Shown here piece after piece: positions 52,604 through 61,216 of a stretch of 62,966 nt of DNA. Each line of letters begins with the position of its first letter. The stretch's first letter is position 1. The stretch comes from Spirochaetales bacterium Spiro_09 (GTDB lineage: Bacteria > Spirochaetota > Spirochaetia > Treponematales > Treponemataceae), in contig LVBK01000012.1 in assembly GCA_001604385.1 (NCBI GenBank), forward strand, positions 1 to 62,966. The letters are read 5' to 3'. The notes beneath the pieces were generated by a model. The model was not told where the DNA came from. It saw nothing but the letters and a program-made list of their open reading frames with translations, and searched no databases. The translations under genes were made by a program, and so were the position numbers.

Positions 52604-54300
52604 CAATTCTGGTATTGAACGGCAGTCCCCGCGGGGAAAAAAGCAACACCCTCAAAATAACGCGTGCGTTTCTTGCGGGCATGAACGAGGCAGGAAGCAA
52701 TCGTGTCGAGGAACTGACGGTGGCCGACAAAAACATCGGACATTGCCGGGGGTGCTTTGCCTGCTGGAAAACGCAGAAAGGTACCTGCGTAATCGATGAT
52801 GACATGGGCGGTATCCTTGACGCGATTCTTCGCGCGGACCTCGTTATCTGGAGCTTCCCGCTCTACTATTTTTCCCTGCCTTCAAAGCTCAAGGCCCTCA
52901 TGGACCGCATGCTGCCGCTCAATCAGCCGTTCATGGACGCCCGCGCTGACGGCGGGGCCACGCACCCCCCGCGCTACGACCTGTCGCATCAAAAACACAT
53001 GATCATCTCGACCTGCGGTTTTTATTCAACCGAAAACAACTACGAGGCGATACGGGCCCAATTCAGGATCGCCTTCGGCACCAGCGCGGTCACTCCCATT
53101 CTGTGCGCGGAGGGAGAGCTCCTTTCCATCCCCGAACTTCGGGAGCGCGTGCAAACCTATCTGTCGCTGGTCCGCCGGGCAGGAAGCGAGTTTGCGCGCG
53201 ACGGCAGTATTCCCGCAGCTACGGCGAACGAACTGTCCCAGCTCCTTCTTCCGGCCGAAACCTACGCAAAACTTGCCGATGCGAACTGGGGCATTGAGCG
53301 CCAGGAAATTCGGAAAGTCAAGACTGATGGGGGAGCGAGCGACGGGACGGGAGAGGGCGACGCATCGACGAACGGGCAACGCGAGGAGAGCGCCTCTTTC
53401 ATCGATCAAATGGCCGCCCTCTATAATCCGCTTCCGCTTGGCGGAAGCGAGGCGATGCTCGTCATGGCCTTCACCGACACGAATCGTGAATACCGCCTGC
53501 TCCTGGGGAAAAAAGATTGCCGCGTGCTGGGAGCCGACGAGCCAAGCCCCGACCTTCCGCTCACCCGCATCGAAACGCCCTTCTCCGTCTGGACCGCCAT
53601 AGCCCGCGGCGAACGGGACGGCACGAGCGCGCTCATGGAAGGATCCTACCGGGTAACCGGAAACTTCGACCTCATGCTCAACATGGACACGCTGTTCGGC
53701 GGACCCGCCGAAAGCAACGCGGCAACGCCAGCGCGCGAAGAAGCTTCCCGGGATGACAGGAAAAAACCGAACATGGCGCTGGTTATCCTGCCCTGGATGC
53801 CCCTGTGGATCGCCCTGCCCATTCTGGGTCCTGCAGCCCTTCCCTTCCTGCTGGCAGCCCTGGTTCTGTTCCAGCTTGCGGGCCTCCGCTGGAAGACGGG
53901 TAACCACGAGCGCATCGCCCTGGCCTTGACCGGAACAGCCCTTCTCGCTCTTTTGGCAGGTGCGCCTGTCTCCCTGGTCATACAATTCAGTTATGCGGCC
54001 TTCGGTCTCCACTGGCTCCTGTCATGTCTGACCGCGGTTCCCCTGACCGCCTGGTATTCAAAGGAAGGATATGGAGGGGACGCCGCCCTGAAGAACGCGC
54101 TCTTTATCAATACGAACATCATCATTACTGCCGTCTGGGGACTGTTGTACATTGCGACCGCGTTGTGGACCCCCCTCCTTTACGCCTCACCCGCGGGCAT
54201 GTTTACGGGCGCAATCAATTCTCTGACGGCTGCTGTCTGCGGAATATGGACGGTCTGGTTCCAAAAATGGTATCCTGCCAGAGTCGCACGGGGAAAGTAA
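52600..54300 (+). CDS. Fusion of an NADPH-FMN reductase, an SCP2-like domain and a membrane domain
   Basis: A 566-residue protein. Residues 1-200 are a flavodoxin-like NAD(P)H:FMN reductase (LVLNGSPRGEKSNT; CRGCFACW; IWSFPLYYFSLPSKLKALMDR). A polar linker follows, then an SCP2-like domain (about 270-390, GSYRVTGNFDLML). Residues 420-566 hold four to five membrane segments. I know the first two as separate proteins but not this three-part chain. It is coupled to the PadR regulator. The SCP2 call is by pattern only. Confidence 0.8.
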   Translation: MTILVLNGSPRGEKSNTLKITRAFLAGMNEAGSNRVEELTVADKNIGHCRGCFACWKTQKGTCVIDDDMGGILDAILRADLVIWSFPLYYFSLPSKLKALMDRMLPLNQPFMDARADGGATHPPRYDLSHQKHMIISTCGFYSTENNYEAIRAQFRIAFGTSAVTPILCAEGELLSIPELRERVQTYLSLVRRAGSEFARDGSIPAATANELSQLLLPAETYAKLADANWGIERQEIRKVKTDGGASDGTGEGDASTNGQREESASFIDQMAALYNPLPLGGSEAMLVMAFTDTNREYRLLLGKKDCRVLGADEPSPDLPLTRIETPFSVWTAIARGERDGTSALMEGSYRVTGNFDLMLNMDTLFGGPAESNAATPAREEASRDDRKKPNMALVILPWMPLWIALPILGPAALPFLLAALVLFQLAGLRWKTGNHERIALALTGTALLALLAGAPVSLVIQFSYAAFGLHWLLSCLTAVPLTAWYSKEGYGGDAALKNALFINTNIIITAVWGLLYIATALWTPLLYASPAGMFTGAINSLTAAVCGIWTVWFQKWYPARVARGK

Positions 54301-54333
54301 CCAGCCCCCTGTGTGGAACACACGGGGGTACGC

Positions 54334-54497
54334 ATGACTACAATCGGACTGGTCGGTGGGCTCGGCCCCGAGTCGACGCTCATGTACTACAAGGAAATCG
54401 TTGCGCGCTGTCACGAGGCCTCGCCGTCGGGGCAGTACCCGCGCGGATTCATATCGATGCCATCGTTGACCGGTTTCTGGCGCAGCGCGGGGTCTAA
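54334..54497 (+). pseudogene. Aspartate/glutamate racemase remnant
   Basis: The start, MTTIGLVGGLGPESTLMYYK, is that of the Asp/Glu/hydantoin racemase family. Near 54440 (within a CGCGCG run) the frame shifts: RIHIDAIVDRFL continues in another frame and stops at 54495-54497. Normal members have about 230 residues, so most of the gene is missing. The next gene starts at the last base of this stop. Confidence 0.75.
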
Positions 54498-55093
54498 TGT
54501 ATATACCTGCATGCTTTAACGGCCGGTACATCGGGGTAAAAAAGGTGATGGACAGGGCGGTCGAACGGGTGATCACCGGCGCGTCCTTCAGGGAAGCGAT
54601 GGTCAGCCGTACGCTCATTGACACAAGCCTCGTTACCTCTGCGTATCTGATCCTTCAAACCCATCGGGATATTTCCATCGTGGAATCCCATTTTCACCTG
54701 ACCCTTGTCGCACAGGCGCTCATAGCTCAAACAGGACATCTTGGCAGCCCGGAGGCAGAACGCATCTTCAGCGAATTGCTCGAATTTCCCTGGGGCGTCC
54801 TGGTGTTTGCCGACCCGGCGGATAACTGGTTTGGCTCGAATTTGATTACCGGTTTTGATCACCGGAGGCGGCCCTACCTCAACGCCCTGTTGCGCCACGC
54901 GCGTGCCCTTTCAGCGGAGGGCAGACGCTTTATCGGCCCCAGCGGAAAGCTCGGCACTTTCTGGGAAGTCAATGGCATTGTGCGCCCGCTCCTGGAACAG
55001 GAAGGTCTTCATCCGGATCAATTTGGCGGCATGCTTGGCGAACAGCAATTTTCCCTCCTGTGCAGGAAAATGAGCCAGACTGCCGGCGCTTGA
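54497..55093 (+). CDS. Protein of unknown function
   Basis: A 198-residue, mostly helical, soluble protein that I do not recognise. Noticeable stretches are TSLVTSAYLILQTH, ESHFHLTLVAQALIAQTG, IGPSGKLGTFWEVNG and GGMLGEQQFSLLCRKM; the Gly-rich ones look functionally constrained. The start at 54497 has GGGG close by. It directly follows the racemase remnant and may have lost its own upstream region in the same event. Confidence 0.6.
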   Translation: MYIPACFNGRYIGVKKVMDRAVERVITGASFREAMVSRTLIDTSLVTSAYLILQTHRDISIVESHFHLTLVAQALIAQTGHLGSPEAERIFSELLEFPWGVLVFADPADNWFGSNLITGFDHRRRPYLNALLRHARALSAEGRRFIGPSGKLGTFWEVNGIVRPLLEQEGLHPDQFGGMLGEQQFSLLCRKMSQTAGA

Positions 55094-55135
55094 CAGTCCA
55101 CTTTCATCCGGAGAAAATCGGTCAAGGAAAAACCA

Positions 55136-55609
55136 ATGAGACGAAAAGACCGCGAAGTTACCGACACCGCCTGGATTGATGAGACCCTGCAACTGTGCGA
55201 CTCCTGTGCGCTTGCCCTGGTCGACGGAGCAAAGCCCTACGTCATTACACTCAATTACGGCTTCGCCCGCGCTGAAAACGGATCGCTCAAGCTCTACTTT
55301 CATTGCGCGCGCCAAGGCAAAAAGCTGGACCTTATCAGGCAAAACCCGTCCGCGGCCTTTATTGCCGACACCGCCCACGAGCTGGTTACCGGTGAATCAG
55401 GCTGCGACTGGGGCATGAAATACCGCAGCGTTGCCGGAAAGGGAACACTGCGGTTTGCGGTCGACCCCGCCGAAAAAAAGAAAGGTCTTGACCTGTTAAT
55501 GGCCCATCACAGCGGCCGCATAGATTTCAGCTATGACGAGCGGGTTTTTGCCATGACCGAGGTACTGGTACTCGAAGTTGAATCCTGCACCGGCAAGGAA
55601 AAGAAGTAA
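55136..55609 (+). CDS. Pyridoxamine 5'-phosphate oxidase-like FMN-binding protein
   Basis: A 157-residue split-barrel protein of the NimA/PNPOx-like family: YVITLNYGFAR, LYFHCARQGKKLDLI and the SVAGKGTLRFAVD strand. These bind FMN or haem and reduce small molecules, and the group includes nitroimidazole reductases. A true PNP oxidase role is unlikely at this size. The Shine-Dalgarno is weak. It converges with the ABC-F gene. Confidence 0.85.
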   Translation: MRRKDREVTDTAWIDETLQLCDSCALALVDGAKPYVITLNYGFARAENGSLKLYFHCARQGKKLDLIRQNPSAAFIADTAHELVTGESGCDWGMKYRSVAGKGTLRFAVDPAEKKKGLDLLMAHHSGRIDFSYDERVFAMTEVLVLEVESCTGKEKK

Positions 55610-55614
55610 AACGG

Positions 55615-57432
55615 TCATTCCCACTGCGCGTATAGCCTGTCTATCTCGCGTTTAACCCGCTCCAGTTTTGTTCCCAGCGACCGCGCCGTTTCAAGAGAAT
55701 TGGCATTCCAGGCACGCTCCATCCGTCCCTCAAGTTCTTTTTGTTCGGCCTCCAGCGCCACAATTCTCTTTTCCACTGGAACATCACCGGTTACCGTAAC
55801 GGCGCTCCGAACCGGCCGCACCGCCGAGGTTCCGTAGCGGCTGTACCAGAACTCGGAAAAGTTGCCGGCATGCGAGACAATCGTCCCACCGGTAATTTCC
55901 AGCACACGGGTCGCGATGCGGTCAAGAAAGTAGCGGTCGTGGGAAACCACCAACAATGTGCCGGGAAAATCGAGTAGGGCCTCCTCGATGGCCTCGCAGC
56001 TTGCAATATCCAGGTGATTGGTCGGCTCGTCCAGAATCAGAAAGTTCGCCTTTGCGATAACGGCAAGAACCAGCTGTAATCTGTTTTTCTCGCCCCCGGA
56101 AAGACAGGAAAGGCGTTGCCCGAGGGATTCGCGTTTGAACAAAAACGGGGACAGCGCCTTCCATGCCTCATCCTCGGTGAGTGCTCCCGCGCGGATGCAT
56201 TCAGCAAGAACGGTTGCCTCACCGTCAGCCCATTCAGCATGCTGCGAGCAATACGCGGTATTCATGCTTGGCCCGATATAGACACCGCTTTCACCGCGCG
56301 CAAGACGGGCAAGCACTTCCCGTATAAAGGTTGTTTTTCCCGACCCGTTCGGCCCCACGAGAGCCACCCGCTCTCCGGTGGTTATCGTCAAACTCACATC
56401 CGAAAAAAGAAGACGTTCGCCAAAACCGCAGGAAAGACCTTCCACCTTCAGGGCGATATGCGCGCGGGACGCCTCGCCGGCAAAGGAAACAGAGTAGGAC
56501 GAGACCGGGTCGGAAGGTTTACCGCGCGCCGCCTCCCGGGTTTTTTCCAGATGCGTTTTCCGGGCACGCAGGCGCCGGCCCCAGGCAGGATCAGCCGTTC
56601 GTCTTGCAATATCCGTAAAACGCTTGACAATCTCTTCCAGCCGTTCAATTTTCTTCTGGTCGGCGCGAAAGGCCATTTCTCCTGATACTGCCCGTTTCAG
56701 GCGGTCGATACGCCAGGCAGAATAGTTTCCGGAAAATGAATTGACACGGGAACGCTCGATGTCCAGAATGCGGGTACATATCCTGTCCAGAAGATAGCGG
56801 TTATGAGAGACAATCAACACGCAGCCCGGATACTCGCGAAGGCTCTGTTCCAGCCAGGCCAGGCCCCAGATATCCAGATGGTTGCCGGGCTCATCGAGGA
56901 TAAGAACGTCAGGACGGCTGATAAACGCCCGCCCCAGCGCAATGACGTTCCGCTCACCACCGGAAAGCGCGCCGAGCGGGGTTTCCGCAAGATACTCCAG
57001 ATGAATACTCGTCAAAAATGAATACGATCGCTCTTCCGCCTCATCTCCGCCACGCGCGTCGTACAGGCTGCGAAGTTCGCCGTAGCGTTCAAGGACACGC
57101 TCAAGATCGCGGCCGGAAACCTCCGCCATGGCGGTCTCAAGATCCGCCAGTTCCCTCCGGCACACGCTGAAATCATCGACCATCCACGACAGGACGCTCA
57201 TGTCCCGAACCTGAAAATCCTGCGAGACAAAGGCGGTTCGTTCGTTTTCCGTATACTGAATGGTTCCGCTAAAATCGTCATCCAGACCGAGAAGCATGCG
57301 CACCAGCGTGGTTTTTCCCGCGCCGTTCGGTCCGATAATACCGACCCGCTCACGGGCACCAAGACGAAAACTGGCTGCTTCGATTATTGAGTCCAGTCCG
57401 TAGTTTTTCGTAATATTCTGTACTTCGATCAT
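55615..57432 (-). CDS. ABC-F ATPase
   Basis: A 605-residue soluble protein with two ABC domains and no membrane segments. Walker A motifs are GPNGAGKTT and GPNGSGKTT, signatures LSGGERN and LSGGEKN, Walker B VLILDEPGNHLD and FLILDEPTNHLD. A linker of about 80 residues joins them, and a short coiled coil ends the chain. ABC-F proteins act on the ribosome, and some give antibiotic resistance. The regulated leader upstream (57486-57730) favours a drug-responsive member. GGGAGAATACA precedes the start. Confidence 0.93.
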   Translation of the reverse strand: MIEVQNITKNYGLDSIIEAASFRLGARERVGIIGPNGAGKTTLVRMLLGLDDDFSGTIQYTENERTAFVSQDFQVRDMSVLSWMVDDFSVCRRELADLETAMAEVSGRDLERVLERYGELRSLYDARGGDEAEERSYSFLTSIHLEYLAETPLGALSGGERNVIALGRAFISRPDVLILDEPGNHLDIWGLAWLEQSLREYPGCVLIVSHNRYLLDRICTRILDIERSRVNSFSGNYSAWRIDRLKRAVSGEMAFRADQKKIERLEEIVKRFTDIARRTADPAWGRRLRARKTHLEKTREAARGKPSDPVSSYSVSFAGEASRAHIALKVEGLSCGFGERLLFSDVSLTITTGERVALVGPNGSGKTTFIREVLARLARGESGVYIGPSMNTAYCSQHAEWADGEATVLAECIRAGALTEDEAWKALSPFLFKRESLGQRLSCLSGGEKNRLQLVLAVIAKANFLILDEPTNHLDIASCEAIEEALLDFPGTLLVVSHDRYFLDRIATRVLEITGGTIVSHAGNFSEFWYSRYGTSAVRPVRSAVTVTGDVPVEKRIVALEAEQKELEGRMERAWNANSLETARSLGTKLERVKREIDRLYAQWE

Positions 57433-57485
57433 TGTATTCTCCCTGTAGTGCGGACATCATCCATCTGCATACGGGAGCGCAGGGC

Positions 57486-57530
57486 AAAAAAAAAGCCGCA
57501 CAGCCCCCGTCAACGGGAAAAGCGGTGCGG
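57486..57530 (-). terminator. Attenuator terminator in the ABC-F leader
   Basis: On the minus strand CCGCAC pairs with GTGCGG, with inner CCCG-TTGA-CGGG pairing, followed by nine T. It stands about 55 nt before the ABC-F ATG and after the promoter and upstream ORF, so it would stop transcription before the gene. Confidence 0.88.
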
Positions 57531-57546
57531 TTTCAACCGGAAGTAC

Positions 57547-57594
57547 GGTATCAGGAGGTACAGAATCAGCAACTGCTGGACGACTGATACCTCC
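57547..57594 (-). promoter_or_regulatory. Alternative stems of the ABC-F attenuator
   Basis: GGTATCAG (57547-57554) can pair with CTGATACC (57584-57591), or the overlapping TACCTCC (57588-57594) can pair with GGAGGTA (57554-57560). The arm shared by both lies inside the last codons of the upstream ORF, where a ribosome would cover it. A small CGGTT/AACCG hairpin (57529-57540) overlaps the foot of the terminator. Confidence 0.6.
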
Positions 57595-57694
57595 GGCTAC
57601 GGAATTCCGCAACGGACACACCTCTCCCGTCATGCGCAAATGTGGCGCCGGAACGGAAAGTTTCTACAACAAGGATTGTGTCCGCGTTAAACAT
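57566..57694 (-). CDS. Leaderless upstream ORF (leader peptide) of the ABC-F gene
   Basis: A 42-residue reading frame, MFNADTILVVETFRSG at the start and a Ser-run plus Cys at the end (SSSSC). The ATG is 7 nt after TAGAAT of a strong promoter, with no Shine-Dalgarno, matching the leaderless pattern seen at other genes here. It ends 36 nt before the terminator stem. By analogy with antibiotic-induced ABC-F leaders, stalling on it could expose an antiterminator. No homologue is known to me. Confidence 0.55.
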   Translation of the reverse strand: MFNADTILVVETFRSGATFAHDGRGVSVAEFRSRRYQSSSSC

Positions 57695-57701
57695 GATTCA
57701 T

Positions 57702-57730
57702 ATTCTACGGGTCTTTACCGAATGCGTCAA
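57702..57730 (-). promoter_or_regulatory. Promoter of the ABC-F leader transcript
   Basis: On the minus strand TTGACG (57725-57730), a 17-bp spacer and TAGAAT (57702-57707), then 7 nt to the ATG of the upstream ORF. Confidence 0.75.
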
Positions 57731-57798
57731 GGAAGATAACACGGGATAAAATAGTGTAGAATCTATCGGACAAACATACAGAAGGCGGAGGGAAGACC

Positions 57799-58365
57799 AT
57801 GATACGAATAGAAACACACCGGCTGATAATTCGCGACAACCGGCCAAGCGACCTGGAAGGGCTTTTTGAGCTGACATCGGATCCCGTTGCCATGCGTTTC
57901 ATGAAGGCAGGCACCGTCGTACAGCGTGCAGCCGCGAAAAAAAACCTGCGAATGGCAATACGCGAAAGCCGGAGCAAAAACCGCAGAAAATATTACTTCG
58001 CAATTATCGACAAAGCGGGCGGTGCCTATATCGGGGCCATTGGCTACGAGGTGGAGGAATGGACGGCGGACGGCGCGGTGGCCGAGCTGGGGTATTTTAT
58101 CAAACCCGCATACTGGAAGCAGGGCATTGTCACCGAGGCGGGAGAGGCCGTACTCGCCTATGCCTTTACGGAAGGCTCTGTCGCAAAAATGACGGCAGGC
58201 TGCCTTGCCGAGAACAGCGCCTCCGAGCGCATCATGCAAAAACTGGGTATGACAAAAGAAGCTCATTTTCGTTTGCATCAATGGCACGAGGGTCAATGGA
58301 AGGACCGGCTTGCGTACGGTCTTCGCCGGGAAGACTGGAAGGCCCCAGGCTATACCCGATCGTAA
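57799..58365 (+). CDS. GNAT acetyltransferase (RimJ/RimL-like)
   Basis: A 188-residue acetyl-CoA-dependent N-acetyltransferase of the ribosomal-protein/amino-acid group: IETHRLIIRDNRPSDLEGLF at the N-terminus, ELGYFIKPAYWKQGIVTEA with the acetyl-CoA loop, and ENSASERIMQKLGM. GGAGGGAAGACC precedes the start. It is divergent from the ABC-F leader. The substrate is unknown. Confidence 0.9.
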   Translation: MIRIETHRLIIRDNRPSDLEGLFELTSDPVAMRFMKAGTVVQRAAAKKNLRMAIRESRSKNRRKYYFAIIDKAGGAYIGAIGYEVEEWTADGAVAELGYFIKPAYWKQGIVTEAGEAVLAYAFTEGSVAKMTAGCLAENSASERIMQKLGMTKEAHFRLHQWHEGQWKDRLAYGLRREDWKAPGYTRS

Positions 58366-58380
58366 ATGGTTCCGCCCCCT

Positions 58381-58410
58381 TTGCCTTCCGGTCATCGACT
58401 GTGATACACT
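58381..58410 (+). promoter_or_regulatory. Promoter predicting a leaderless mRNA (TfoX-like gene)
   Basis: TTGCCT (58381-58386), an 18-bp spacer and TACACT (58405-58410); the ATG at 58418 follows after 7 nt without a Shine-Dalgarno. Confidence 0.5.
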
Positions 58411-58417
58411 TTTCAGC

Positions 58418-58738
58418 ATGGCAACAACCGAAGACTTTATCCGTTTTGTTTGCGACCAGATTGCCGACACCGGCGAGGTCAGATACCGAAAGATGTTCGG
58501 CGAGTACATGGTCTACGTCAACGACCGGCCGCTCCTCCTGGTATGCGAAAATACCGTGTATATCAAAAAAGTTGCGGCCGTCGAGAGCCTCCTTGCGGAA
58601 GCGCCGAAGGGAACTCCCTACACCGGAGCGAAGGAACACCATATCCTGGATATAGAGGACGTACCGCTTTGCCGGGATGTCGTTGCCGCGCTCCTTCCCG
58701 TCACCCCCATCCCCGTAAAGAAGAAGAAAAAAACATGA
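58418..58738 (+). CDS. TfoX N-terminal domain protein
   Basis: A 106-residue protein with the TfoX N-terminal pattern: VRYRKMFGEYMVYVNDRPLLLV and the HHILDIEDV helix. It is the short stand-alone form; the competence link of full-length TfoX does not carry over. The Lys tail (KKKKKT) ends at the next gene. The start lies 7 nt after TACACT, and its stop overlaps the LysE gene. Confidence 0.85.
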   Translation: MATTEDFIRFVCDQIADTGEVRYRKMFGEYMVYVNDRPLLLVCENTVYIKKVAAVESLLAEAPKGTPYTGAKEHHILDIEDVPLCRDVVAALLPVTPIPVKKKKKT

Positions 58739-59346
58739 ACTACACGCTTATTGCCGGTTTTATCTCGTTTTCACTCGTCTCGGGATTCACACCCGGACCG
58801 AATAACCTCATTGCGCTCGCAACCGGGGCGAACTTCGGCTATCGCCGCACCCTGCCGCATGTGTTCGGTGTGGTATTGGGTTTCAACATTATGTTCTTTC
58901 TGATGGGAGCGGGTCTTGCCGGTCTCTTCAAGGCCGTTCCCCTTGCCCACGAAATATTGCGGTGGGCGTCGCTTGCCTATCTTCTGTTTTTGGCCTGGAA
59001 GATTGCGACATCGACCGGCTTCGGCTCACGCAAAAGCGAAGAGGCTGACGCGAAACCCATCACCTTTATCGGCTCTGCAGCCTTTCAGTGGATCAATCCC
59101 AAGGCCTGGTTTGCGGCCATCACGCTGGTAACCGCATTCACCGATCCTGCAGCGTACTGGATCAGTCTTGCCGCCGGCGGCATCATCAATATATTCATTG
59201 CCTTCAGTTCGGTATCAAGCTGGGCCCTGTTCGGCACCCTGTTGAAAAAGTGGCTGGAACACCCGGTGCGCCTCCGCGTCTTTAACTGGGCGATGGCCGT
59301 TCTGCTTGTGGTGTCGGTTGTCCCCTCTGTCCTGAAGGCGCACTGA
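58735..59346 (+). CDS. LysE/RhtB-family exporter
   Basis: A 203-residue membrane protein with five to six segments. GFTPGPNNLIALATG is the family signature near the start, and AAFQWINPKAWFAAI is the second conserved stretch. Members export amino acids such as lysine, threonine or homoserine lactone; the cargo here is unknown. The start overlaps the TfoX-like stop by 4 nt (ATGA). Confidence 0.92.
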   Translation: MNYTLIAGFISFSLVSGFTPGPNNLIALATGANFGYRRTLPHVFGVVLGFNIMFFLMGAGLAGLFKAVPLAHEILRWASLAYLLFLAWKIATSTGFGSRKSEEADAKPITFIGSAAFQWINPKAWFAAITLVTAFTDPAAYWISLAAGGIINIFIAFSSVSSWALFGTLLKKWLEHPVRLRVFNWAMAVLLVVSVVPSVLKAH

Positions 59347-59394
59347 ACGACCGGGCGGAAAGACGCTCCTCCATGGAAGGCCTTGAGGTACCGG

Positions 59395-60516
59395 TCAGTC
59401 GATCCAGAGGTCGGCAGGCAATCCCCGGTCCCGCAAGATGCATTCGCAATGGCCCGCATGATACATCAGGTGCCGGACTTGCATGCTCACTACGTCTGCG
59501 CGCGTCAGTTTCCCGTAGAACGGACAGGGCCGCAAAAGCCAGCCGTCATCCCGCGCCGCAAAGTAGGCATCAGCTTTGCGTCGAACCGAGCGAGCGTATT
59601 CGGTAAGCTCCGATCGTGAAAGCATCGCTTCCGGTTCCCCGTCCAGTTCGGGATACACGACCCTTTCCGCAAAGGGTTCGACAAAATTGTCACCGTCCAG
59701 CCGAAGCCAGTAATCGGTTCCGCACAGGGCATGCAAGAGCTGCTGCCACCAGTAAAAGCCCCCGCCCTTTTCATTCCACACACTCCCGGGCGAACGCTCG
59801 ATCAGGGCGGTAATCATCGAGAAGCTTTTGTCGAACGATCGCTTGAGCGTTTTCACCAGGGGTCCGTTATGGGCAAAGACAAAGGTCCGCACCAGTTCGT
59901 CATCGCCACAGGAGGCAAGAAAGGACGCACACAGAGCGCGGAAACGTTCCGGCTCTGAAGCGCATTCCAGTACGTTAAAGCCCGCATCCCCTTCCCGGTC
60001 AAATTCACTCAGGTACTCCCCGCTCGCCTGGAGGGCTTCGCGCGCAAGGTTAAATTTTCCCCGATTGATGCCATGGTGTATGACATGCGCGGCGGGATGG
60101 ACAATTAGGTCAAGCAATATGTACTTCCAGAGGGGCCAGTCAAAGCCGGTTGGAAAATCGGTACGTTCAAGATCAGAGTCGCTATACAGGTCAAGCATGT
60201 CCCGGTATTTATCCAGCGCACCCCCGCATCGAAGGAAGGCCGTCTTTCGGTCGACACCCCTGCCCCGCTCCCATACCATGCGGTTAATGCCGTCAAGGGT
60301 CATCGCCTGTTCACTTTCAGGAACGCTTCCGGTCCCGGCAAGTTTTCCGCAGGAATAGTCAATCCAGCCCTCAAGATGGATGAGCACATCCGTGGGAGAC
60401 CAGCGCCCATAGGTGGATTCGGCCTCGTCAACCGGAAAGGCATGGTTGAACAGTTCGAGCAGGGAACGGCACGCATCGAGCGCGTTTTTACAGTACACAA
60501 TGGAATGATCAGTCAT
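59395..60516 (-). CDS. Tandem DinB/DfsB-like protein
   Basis: A 373-residue protein made of two DinB-type four-helix domains. The first (1-170) has VLIHLEGW and HPAAHVIHHG, like DfsB/ClbS proteins; the second (220-373) has LLHALCGTDYWL and HLMYHAGHCECIL. Each keeps three His for a metal. Single-domain forms are thiol-dependent transferases or hydrolases. The two-domain chain suggests an internal duplication or fusion. The start at 60516 has a weak GAGGTG. Confidence 0.75.
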   Translation of the reverse strand: MTDHSIVYCKNALDACRSLLELFNHAFPVDEAESTYGRWSPTDVLIHLEGWIDYSCGKLAGTGSVPESEQAMTLDGINRMVWERGRGVDRKTAFLRCGGALDKYRDMLDLYSDSDLERTDFPTGFDWPLWKYILLDLIVHPAAHVIHHGINRGKFNLAREALQASGEYLSEFDREGDAGFNVLECASEPERFRALCASFLASCGDDELVRTFVFAHNGPLVKTLKRSFDKSFSMITALIERSPGSVWNEKGGGFYWWQQLLHALCGTDYWLRLDGDNFVEPFAERVVYPELDGEPEAMLSRSELTEYARSVRRKADAYFAARDDGWLLRPCPFYGKLTRADVVSMQVRHLMYHAGHCECILRDRGLPADLWID

Positions 60517-60606
60517 GGAAAACACCTCTGCACAGGGATTGTGTGTAGTATGGTAGCATGGGAGGGAACAAACGGCAAAAAAAAGTGGCATAACCAATAT
60601 ATATAA

Positions 60607-60636
60607 TGGACAGACGCAAAAAACCGACCATATAAT
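60607..60636 (+). promoter_or_regulatory. Promoter with short or no leader
   Basis: TGGACA (60607-60612), an 18-bp spacer and TATAAT (60631-60636). The ATG at 60646 follows after 9 nt; no Shine-Dalgarno. Confidence 0.6.
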
Positions 60637-60645
60637 GAAAAAATT

Positions 60646-61203
60646 ATGAAACTAAAAGTTATTGTATTACAAAGTATCCTGTTACTAATCTGCCCTGCGT
60701 GGCTTTCAAGCCAAAGCCCCTTGATACACGCAGGTGCGTACTTTCTGCATCAATATCCCTTTGATACCTATGCGAAACATTTTTCTATGTTCACCGGAGC
60801 CGGACTTACCGCAGAACTTGACCCGAATACAGGAAAACTCCCCGGGTTCTCGCTGAGAGCTCAAATTTCCTTGGCCTCACCTAAAGAAAGCACTCTGACA
60901 CAATCATGGAACACTACGCTTGTGTGTGGAACGTTTGCACTTTTTCCATTGACTCCGCAGGTATCCATTAAAGGTGAATTAGAGGCGGGCCTATGGTCAC
61001 ATTGGCTCAAATCCAAAGAACAATCATACATGCCACACGCCTGGCTGGTGTATTTCAACCCGGTTATTCAGGCAGCTGTCTCCCTTCGCTATTCACGCGG
61101 AATATGGAAGTTTGATGTCGGTCCAGTGTACACCCTGATTCCTGAATCCAATGCCCTACTGCAGTCTGCGGGAGTTCGCGCCAGTATATACCGCTCATTT
61201 TGA
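60646..61203 (+). CDS. Probable outer-membrane beta-barrel protein
   Basis: A 185-residue protein with a signal peptide (LLLICPAWLSSQS) and a body of alternating polar and hydrophobic strands ending in the aromatic SIYRSF, as barrel proteins do. No family is recognised. The base composition is more AT-rich than most of the window, and the same holds for the next gene, so the pair may have been acquired together. Confidence 0.6.
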   Translation: MKLKVIVLQSILLLICPAWLSSQSPLIHAGAYFLHQYPFDTYAKHFSMFTGAGLTAELDPNTGKLPGFSLRAQISLASPKESTLTQSWNTTLVCGTFALFPLTPQVSIKGELEAGLWSHWLKSKEQSYMPHAWLVYFNPVIQAAVSLRYSRGIWKFDVGPVYTLIPESNALLQSAGVRASIYRSF

Positions 61204-61216
61204 GGAGTAAAAAAGT

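Noticed and set aside
57457..57639. Alternative 60-codon ORF across the ABC-F terminator
   Set aside because: It runs through the terminator stem and T-run and has no start signal; the 42-codon ORF with a matched promoter explains the leader better.
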